A stretch of DNA of 40,621 nt from Candidatus Moraniibacteriota bacterium (GTDB lineage: Bacteria; Patescibacteriota; Minisyncoccia; Moranbacterales; UBA11712): assembly GCA_028695025.1 (NCBI GenBank), contig JAQVJV010000007.1, forward strand, positions 1-40,621, read 5' to 3'. This document shows, piece by piece, positions 34,826 to 40,621 of this stretch (position 1 is its first letter; each line of letters begins with the position of its first letter). Position numbers and translations under genes: made by a program. The notes beneath the pieces are model-generated. The model had not been told where the DNA came from. It did not search any database and saw only the letters and a program-made list of their open reading frames with translations.

Positions 34826-35878
34826 TTATATTTTCTTGGCAATTCTCAATTTGGCGCTACGGCTCCGCGGATTGGAGATGATTTCCGCTTCACCCGCCAT
34901 AATGGGCTTCCTGGTGATGATTTCAAGCTGTGCCTTGTGCTCGCAGACACATTTCGGGAATCCCGGCGGGCAAAGACACCCTTGCCCGGCCTCCCGAAAA
35001 AAATTCTTCACTATCCGGTCTTCAAGCGAGTGGAAGCTGATGATAGCTAATGTCCCCTGACTAGCCAGCACATCAACCGCCTGGTTGAGAAATGTTTTCA
35101 AATTTTCAAGTTCACGGTTGGTTTCAATCCGCAAGCCTTGAAAAACTTTGGTGGCAAAATGAATTTTTCCTTTTTTGTATCTTTCCGGCACGGACCGGGA
35201 AACAATTTCCACCAATTCTTCCGTTTTTTCTATATTTTTAATTTTTCTTTCTTCTACGATTTTTCTTGCGATGCTCCCGGCAAACCTTTCTTCTCCGAAA
35301 TTCCTGAAAATTTTGGCCAATTCTTTCTCGGAATAACAGTTCACGACATCCGCCGCTGTCCCTTTTTGTGAATTTGAGTAGCGCATATCGAGCGGCCCGT
35401 TCCGGAGAAAGCTGAAGCCCCTTTCAGGATTTTCAATCTGGTCGGAACTGAATCCGAGGTCGACGAAAACTGCGTCTGCGGTCTTCACCCCCAGCCCCCT
35501 CAAAATACTTTTTAAATTGGCGTAATTATCGACGGCTCCGCACCAATTTCCAACGATCTTCCCTTCGCGATTCCCTAGTTTCGTGAAATGAAGAAGGGAT
35601 TGGCCGTCATTTTTTGTTTTAATATTGATCGGCGCGGAGCCAGCCGACATGATCAACTCTCTTTTTGCAATAGAAATTCCTTTTTGGAGCGTTCTTTCAA
35701 AATTCCGGATCGGCTTCTCATCCCAATCGATCGAAATCAGCCTGCCTCCGGGAATAATCTTTTCCAATATGGCTTTCGAATGGCCGCCCGCCCCCAACGT
35801 TCCATCAACTACTGTCATTCCGGGTTTCAGGCGCAAATTTTCAATTACCTCCCCCAGCAATACTGATTTGTGTAGCAT
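34826..35878 (-). CDS. rsmH: 16S rRNA (cytosine1402-N4)-methyltransferase with a 36-aa palindromic insertion
   Basis: HKSVLLGEVIENL, DGTLGAGGHSKAIL, DLGFSSDQIENPERGFSF, ISFHSLEDRIVKNFF. Confidence 0.96.
   Translation of the reverse strand: MLHKSVLLGEVIENLRLKPGMTVVDGTLGAGGHSKAILEKIIPGGRLISIDWDEKPIRNFERTLQKGISIAKRELIMSAGSAPINIKTKNDGQSLLHFTKLGNREGKIVGNWCGAVDNYANLKSILRGLGVKTADAVFVDLGFSSDQIENPERGFSFLRNGPLDMRYSNSQKGTAADVVNCYSEKELAKIFRNFGEERFAGSIARKIVEERKIKNIEKTEELVEIVSRSVPERYKKGKIHFATKVFQGLRIETNRELENLKTFLNQAVDVLASQGTLAIISFHSLEDRIVKNFFREAGQGCLCPPGFPKCVCEHKAQLEIITRKPIMAGEAEIISNPRSRSAKLRIAKKI
35534..35641 (-). repeat. Palindromic element copy A, in frame in rsmH
   Basis: GGCTCCGC...GCGGAGCC termini, 108 bp = 36 codons; excision restores canonical RELIMSA-VDNYANLKSIL. 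Confidence 0.8.
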
Positions 35879-35947
35879 GATCTTCAGTAATTAATGACCA
35901 AATTTATATCGACTATTGATCATTGTTCTTTGTTCACTGTTCACTGT

Positions 35948-36382
35948 CTAATAGATTCCCAGTTTCCCCAATTGTTCGGCAATATCATCCGTATTCTTTT
36001 CCGCTTCTTTTTTGTACTTGTCCCAGCTTCCGCTATCCCAAATTTCGAGACGATTATAGAGCCCGGCCACCACCACTTCCTTTTCAAGGCCGGCGTATTC
36101 TTTCAGATAATCCGGGATTAAAACGCGTCCCAATTTGTCGATATCCACGTCCACCGCCCCGGCAAGCATCAAACGCACGAAACTGCGCGTTCCCGATTCA
36201 CCCATCGGCAAACTCCCAAGTTTCGAAGACAACTCTTCCCAGGTTTTCATCGGATATACGAAGAGACATTTATCAAGACCGCGGGTAATCACTGCTTTCC
36301 CATTGAAGTCATTGCGGAATTTGGCCGGCACCGCGACTCTCTTCTTCGGATCTATATTATGGCTGTATTCTCCTATAAACAT
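35948..36382 (-). CDS. mraZ: Transcriptional regulator MraZ
   Basis: MFIGEYSHNIDPKKRVAVPAKFR; DIDKLGRVLIPDYLKEYAGL. Confidence 0.96.
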   Translation of the reverse strand: MFIGEYSHNIDPKKRVAVPAKFRNDFNGKAVITRGLDKCLFVYPMKTWEELSSKLGSLPMGESGTRSFVRLMLAGAVDVDIDKLGRVLIPDYLKEYAGLEKEVVVAGLYNRLEIWDSGSWDKYKKEAEKNTDDIAEQLGKLGIY

Positions 36383-36425
36383 AAAGTGAAAATATTTTTG
36401 AAAAAATATTTGTCCACAGATTTAC

Positions 36426-36459
36426 TGACTTATCCCCACTTCTATCCACTTTGAAACAC
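36426..36459 (-). promoter_or_regulatory. MraZ operator (10-bp-periodic GTGG boxes)
   Basis: Minus strand GTGT-N6-GTGG-N6-GTGG-N6-GTCA. Confidence 0.75.
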
Positions 36460-36468
36460 CTTAGATAT

Positions 36469-36497
36469 ATTCTACCCCACTTGAAAACATCGGTCAA
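36469..36497 (-). promoter_or_regulatory. mraZ (dcw) promoter
   Basis: TTGACC-N17-TAGAAT on minus strand. Confidence 0.8.
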
Positions 36498-36579
36498 CAC
36501 TTTTGAGTAAAAATAAAAATGGCTTATAAAAGCCATTGTATCGCTCAAAAGCCACAAGTTATCCACTCTTTTTCGTTTA

Positions 36580-38097
36580 TCAATCCATAATCAAAATTTC
36601 CTCACCTCCTGGCTCGATCTCTTCCTTGGCGATAATCATCAATGCAAGAAGAGCGCCAACGAAAATTATCACCGAAGCGACGAAAAAAACTGTTCGATAA
36701 GCTTCAATCTGCGCCTTAAGGATAATAAGAGAAGTAAATTGGGTAAGGTGGGTCTGATCAAAGGCACGAAGCGAACTATAGCGAGCGATTTCCAGAATCT
36801 TAGATTCGGTTGAGTTATTGAGAATAGTTCCGAAAACCGCAATCCCGAAAGCACCGGCAATATTCCTCGCGAGCGCCAGTATGGAAGACGCAATTCCAAT
36901 CTCCTGCGGAGGAACCACCGTGGCGATGATATTCGTCCGCTGAGCCATTCCAAAACCGATTCCGAGCGCCATAACAACCATGGGAATGATGATGTCCGTA
37001 GCGTGCGATCGGGCATCAATACCAGTAAACATATAGAGCCCGACAGCAGCAACAAGCGTGCTTAAGGCGATAACATAACGGGGTTGGACTTTTCCAGTAA
37101 GCGACCCCCCCAAAGGCGCCACAAGAACAATCGCGAAAGCCATCGGAATGAAAAGGTAACCAGTTTGGGTGGCATCATATCCAAGATAAGTTTGGGCAAA
37201 AATCGGAATAAGAAAAACGCTTCCCATCATCGCCATGAAAACGATGAAATTATTAACAAGCGTATTGGTAAAGACGCTTTCTTTAAAAAACTTGAAATCA
37301 ACAATAGGTTCTGGATGGTTTTTCTCCACAGCAATGAATAGTGCGAGCGATAGCAAAGAAATAGCGTAAGAAGCCAAACTTTCCCAAGCAAGCCATCCCC
37401 AGCTCATACCCTTATCAAGGACCAAAACCAACGCCCCGAGAGAAATTCCCAAGAGTATCGCTCCCCACCAATCAAAATGAGTGGCTTTCTTTTCCGAAAC
37501 TGATTCATGGATATATGTGAGAGCCATAATGACCCCAATGATTCCAATCGGGAGATTAATGAGAAAAACTGAGCGCCAACCGAAATTGTCAATGAGCGGA
37601 CCCCCGATAAGCGGACCAAAAACCACTGCGGCAGCAAAAGAAGACGACCAGATTCCAAGCGCCTGCGCCCGTTCTTTTCCATCAGGAAAAGTGACTGCAA
37701 GGATCGCCATCGCCGTTGGATAATCAGCTGATCCGGCGACTGCCTGAATAACCCTGAAGATTATCATTGAAGACAAATTCCAAGCGAAACCCGCCAAAAC
37801 GGATCCAAAAATAAAAATGCCAAAACCCCAAAGATACACTTTTTTGCGGCCGATGGTATCTCCCAATTTTCCCCAAATCGGCACAAAGATGGCGTTGGCT
37901 AGAATATAGGCCGTGGCAATCCAACCGGCAGAAGTCACAGTTATCTTGAAATCGGTGATGATATCCGGAAGCGCCAAATTGACTACCGTCTGATCTAACC
38001 GCCCCAAAAAAGTCCCCACAATCACCGTGATGAGAACCATCCATCGATCACGGCCGATTTTTGATTTTGAGTCATCGCTCTCTGTCATTGCTGCCAT
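36580..38097 (-). CDS. MFS drug:H+ antiporter, EmrB/QacA (DHA2) type
   Basis: About 14 TM, GRLDQTVVNLALPDI, GKLGDTIGRKKVYLWG; ATG at 38097 preferred. Confidence 0.92.
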   Translation of the reverse strand: MAAMTESDDSKSKIGRDRWMVLITVIVGTFLGRLDQTVVNLALPDIITDFKITVTSAGWIATAYILANAIFVPIWGKLGDTIGRKKVYLWGFGIFIFGSVLAGFAWNLSSMIIFRVIQAVAGSADYPTAMAILAVTFPDGKERAQALGIWSSSFAAAVVFGPLIGGPLIDNFGWRSVFLINLPIGIIGVIMALTYIHESVSEKKATHFDWWGAILLGISLGALVLVLDKGMSWGWLAWESLASYAISLLSLALFIAVEKNHPEPIVDFKFFKESVFTNTLVNNFIVFMAMMGSVFLIPIFAQTYLGYDATQTGYLFIPMAFAIVLVAPLGGSLTGKVQPRYVIALSTLVAAVGLYMFTGIDARSHATDIIIPMVVMALGIGFGMAQRTNIIATVVPPQEIGIASSILALARNIAGAFGIAVFGTILNNSTESKILEIARYSSLRAFDQTHLTQFTSLIILKAQIEAYRTVFFVASVIIFVGALLALMIIAKEEIEPGGEEILIMD

Positions 38098-38112
38098 AAA
38101 AATATACAAATA

Positions 38113-38134
38113 GTCGTCCCGCAAAGCGGGAATC
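38113..38134. repeat. REP-like palindrome GTCGTCCCGC-AAA-GCGGGAATCC
   Basis: CCCGC-AAA-GCGGG hairpin at a gene junction. Confidence 0.5.
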
Positions 38135-38169
38135 CAAAATTTTTAATTTTTCATTTTTAACTTTTAGCT

Positions 38170-38829
38170 TTATTGATAGATCCACATTTTTGCCGACATT
38201 CCATTTTTGAGTTCCGGATATTGGCCGACATTGAAGCGCGCTTTCACATTGAATTCATTCTCCTGACGCTGGTCGGAAATATTGAAAACGACATCGGAAG
38301 GCCGTGAAGTAGGACTCACCTCGTCAATTACGCCTTCAAATTGCTTTGATCCGAAGGCGTCCACGGTGAAAATCACCCGCTGTCCAACCTTCACTTTGTC
38401 CAACCCCTTATCCTCCTCCAAACGGCCAACCACTCGAAAATCTTCAGACTTCAGCATGGTGACAACCGCTTGTCCGGGAGAAAAATAGGTACCGATTTGA
38501 TTTTGCCTACTGATGATAAGCCCCGCATCTTTGGTTTTCACAAGCTCATTTCCAATCCGGGCCACAACTAAGTCTGCGGGGACAAAGTCACCCGTTTCCA
38601 CATATATCTCCTCGAGAACTCCCCCATTCTTGGCGGAAAGTGTTATTTGCGGCGCATCTATCTCCGATTTTTCCACATAAACCCGCTTGGATATGATGTT
38701 CAGATAAAAACCACCTCCAATGACGGAAATAATCACAAACAAAACGAGAGAAATAATCATGATTTGCCTGGTTTTGGACTCACCGGTACTATTTTTCGCA
38801 CTATTGTTAATGCTATTTACTTCTGGCAT
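38170..38829 (-). CDS. HlyD/EmrA-like membrane fusion protein (short)
   Basis: N-terminal TM, biotinyl-lipoyl-like half motifs, NGMSAKMWIYQ end. Confidence 0.8.
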   Translation of the reverse strand: MPEVNSINNSAKNSTGESKTRQIMIISLVLFVIISVIGGGFYLNIISKRVYVEKSEIDAPQITLSAKNGGVLEEIYVETGDFVPADLVVARIGNELVKTKDAGLIISRQNQIGTYFSPGQAVVTMLKSEDFRVVGRLEEDKGLDKVKVGQRVIFTVDAFGSKQFEGVIDEVSPTSRPSDVVFNISDQRQENEFNVKARFNVGQYPELKNGMSAKMWIYQ

Positions 38830-38847
38830 ATGTTTTTTATTTATAAT

Positions 38848-39936
38848 TTAGAATTTGATAACCTTATCCCCTTCGGAAAGACCTGAAAGAATTTCCACGT
38901 TTCCATCCGAACCGCGCGCGCCTTCTTCCACCTCTTTTTTCTCCGGCAAACCGCCGGATATTACCATGACATAATCCTTCCCGCCATCTGAAAAGAGAGA
39001 ACTTTGGGGGACAAAAACTGCATTCAATTCCCGAGAGAGTTTTATCTTGGCGGTTCCTGTGAGGCCAACTTTCAAATTTGATCCTGAATCAATGAGATCA
39101 AAAACAACTTTGTATGCCGCCGGTCCACCGTTTTGGACAGCCGGCGCGGGATATATATTTGATATTTTCGCTTGCAATGTTTGGCCATTTCCGTCTGTTG
39201 AGACGAGGGTTACCTCGGCAGAATCGCCTACTTTCACCTTTTTCATATCCGTTTCAGTAAGATAAGCGTCCGCTTCAAGAGCATCTTCCGAAGAAATGGA
39301 AAGGATCGGAGTGGCTTGCGCTTTCACTTCGCCCGCTTCCGCATCTTTTTCAGTGATCACGCCTTCCATAGGCGCATAGAGCCTGGTTTTTGCTAATTCC
39401 AGCTTGGCTGATTCCACCGCGCTTTCAGCGGCTTCAAGTAAAGATTCTTGGGCGTCTACGCCAGCCTCCGATTTGTCTCTAGTTTTTTCTTGCGCCTTGA
39501 CATCGTATTTATTGGCTGTATCCGATTTTTTAAGGCTTCTCACTTTCGCTTTTTGAACCTCAACATCTTCTTCAGCCTGGCCTAATTGAGCGTCAGCAGC
39601 ATCACGCAACGCCTCTGCGCGGCTCAAGCCAGCCAAGTACTCACTATTTTCCTGCTCGGCTAGAAGCTGGCCTTTTTTCACCATATCCCCAACAGAAACA
39701 TATATCCCTTTTATTTTCCCCGTATTTTCAAAAGAAAGGTCGCTAGCCACAGCTGGAGCAATGGTGATATCTTCGCTCAACTCGGTTTCAATCGCTCCTT
39801 TTTTAACCTCAAGAATCTCAACCTGGTTGAAGGCGGGCGTTTTGGAAAAATACATTCCCGCCCAAGCCAAACCCGCCAAAAAAACAACTATCGCGGCATA
39901 TAAAAGCATTTTGTACTGTTTTTTCATATTGTTCAT
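38848..39936 (-). CDS. Efflux RND/HlyD-type periplasmic adaptor subunit
   Basis: N-terminal TM, GKIKGIYVSVGDMVKKGQLLAEQ, coiled-coil hairpin, LKVGLTGTAKI. Confidence 0.9.
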   Translation of the reverse strand: MNNMKKQYKMLLYAAIVVFLAGLAWAGMYFSKTPAFNQVEILEVKKGAIETELSEDITIAPAVASDLSFENTGKIKGIYVSVGDMVKKGQLLAEQENSEYLAGLSRAEALRDAADAQLGQAEEDVEVQKAKVRSLKKSDTANKYDVKAQEKTRDKSEAGVDAQESLLEAAESAVESAKLELAKTRLYAPMEGVITEKDAEAGEVKAQATPILSISSEDALEADAYLTETDMKKVKVGDSAEVTLVSTDGNGQTLQAKISNIYPAPAVQNGGPAAYKVVFDLIDSGSNLKVGLTGTAKIKLSRELNAVFVPQSSLFSDGGKDYVMVISGGLPEKKEVEEGARGSDGNVEILSGLSEGDKVIKF

Positions 39937-39967
39937 GGTTTTTTCAATATACTTATTGCTATCAAAT

Positions 39968-40384
39968 CTATATTTTTGCCATTTTTTCCAATATTTTCAA
40001 TAAAGCTTCTTTTTCTTTCGCCGAAAGAATTTCCACTCTTTTCCGAAAATTCTCAAGTTTTTTTTGAAGTGATTTCTCCAATATTTTTTTTCCTTTTATT
40101 GTTAGAAAAATCTTCGTCACCCTCCGATCTTTCGGATCGCCCAGTCTTTCGACCAAGCCTTTTTTAACCAAATCGTCAACTAGTGAAGTGGCCGACGGAG
40201 GAGTAATATACAAATAATCGGCCACATCCCTCATCAAAACCTTGCCGCCCCCTCGAATAAAACGCAACGCCTCTATTTGCAAAACGGATAATCCCTGAAT
40301 ATTTTCGGGAACGGCTTTGCGAATTAATCTTCCTAATGAAAAAATAGCTGTGGTTATTTTTTCCGAAATTATACTGTCTGTCAT
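39968..40384 (-). CDS. MarR-family transcriptional regulator
   Basis: Winged helix LSVLQIEALRFI...LYITPPSATSLVDDLVKKGLVERLGDPKDRRVTKIFLTIKG. Confidence 0.95.
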   Translation of the reverse strand: MTDSIISEKITTAIFSLGRLIRKAVPENIQGLSVLQIEALRFIRGGGKVLMRDVADYLYITPPSATSLVDDLVKKGLVERLGDPKDRRVTKIFLTIKGKKILEKSLQKKLENFRKRVEILSAKEKEALLKILEKMAKI

Positions 40385-40398
40385 AATATAATATTTTA

Positions 40399-40417
40399 TT
40401 TCCTAAATATTAGAAAA
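40399..40417. promoter_or_regulatory. Putative MarR operator
   Basis: TTTCCTAA-ATA-TTAGAAAA imperfect palindrome just upstream of the marR-type gene. Confidence 0.5.
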
Positions 40418-40525
40418 TCTAACTAAATTCAGTATTGGCCATAAACATCTTTTTGTCAAGCTTTCACTTCAGTTTACACGGCATTAAATTTTTATTTGGC
40501 TCTAGACTAGCACTTTTCTAAAAAA

Positions 40526-40621
40526 TTAATAATACTTGGTAACGATTTTCATCAATTCTTTCTCCAAATCAGCATCGTTTCTTTTCCATCTCCATTCGCA
40601 TTCCTTGAGGTGCATGTAAAA
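40526..40621 (-). mobile_element. C-terminus of an IS1595/ISXO2-like transposase (truncated by window edge)
   Basis: Open minus-strand frame FYMHLKECEWRWKRNDADLEKELMKIVTKYY*; HLKECEWR motif typical of ISXO2-like transposase C-termini. Confidence 0.6.

Noticed and set aside
10785-36567. Scattered TTATCCAC-like DnaA boxes (about 10785, 29475, 31079, 36557)
   Set aside because: Single dispersed sites; no cluster, no DUE and no dnaA/dnaN nearby, so no origin is claimed.

Overview
The window looks like a contiguous chromosomal segment from a Candidate Phyla Radiation / Patescibacteria-type bacterium. This is inferred from gene content, compact operons and small Cys-rich ORFs; no taxonomy search was possible. 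Most genes are housekeeping: a heat-shock operon (hrcA / grpE-like / hsp20 / dnaK / dnaJ) plus clpB, both behind CIRCE operators; cysS, dnaB, recR, rplU; a thioredoxin and malic-enzyme cluster; isoprenoid genes (uppS, ispG, polyprenyl synthase); part of the dcw cluster (mraZ-rsmH-ftsL-ftsI-murF); and a marR / two adaptors / EmrB-type efflux operon. There are four tRNAs (Lys, Ile, Ala, Glu) and a partial IS1595/ISXO2-like transposase at the right edge. The main unusual observations are: (1) many intergenic spacers are built from phased, degenerate 7-nt units that often fold back on themselves as palindromes; (2) a 108-bp palindromic element sits exactly in frame in rsmH (36 aa), with a related copy in a non-coding leader; (3) there is a Nudix-GrpE fusion ORF; (4) a promoter-to-terminator orphan structured RNA lies at about 30857-31034 (-), with helices that pair only in the minus-strand sense; (5) an HtrA-like protein has lost its catalytic residues; (6) CorA has AMS in place of GMN; (7) a 10-bp-periodic MraZ operator lies immediately downstream of a consensus promoter.
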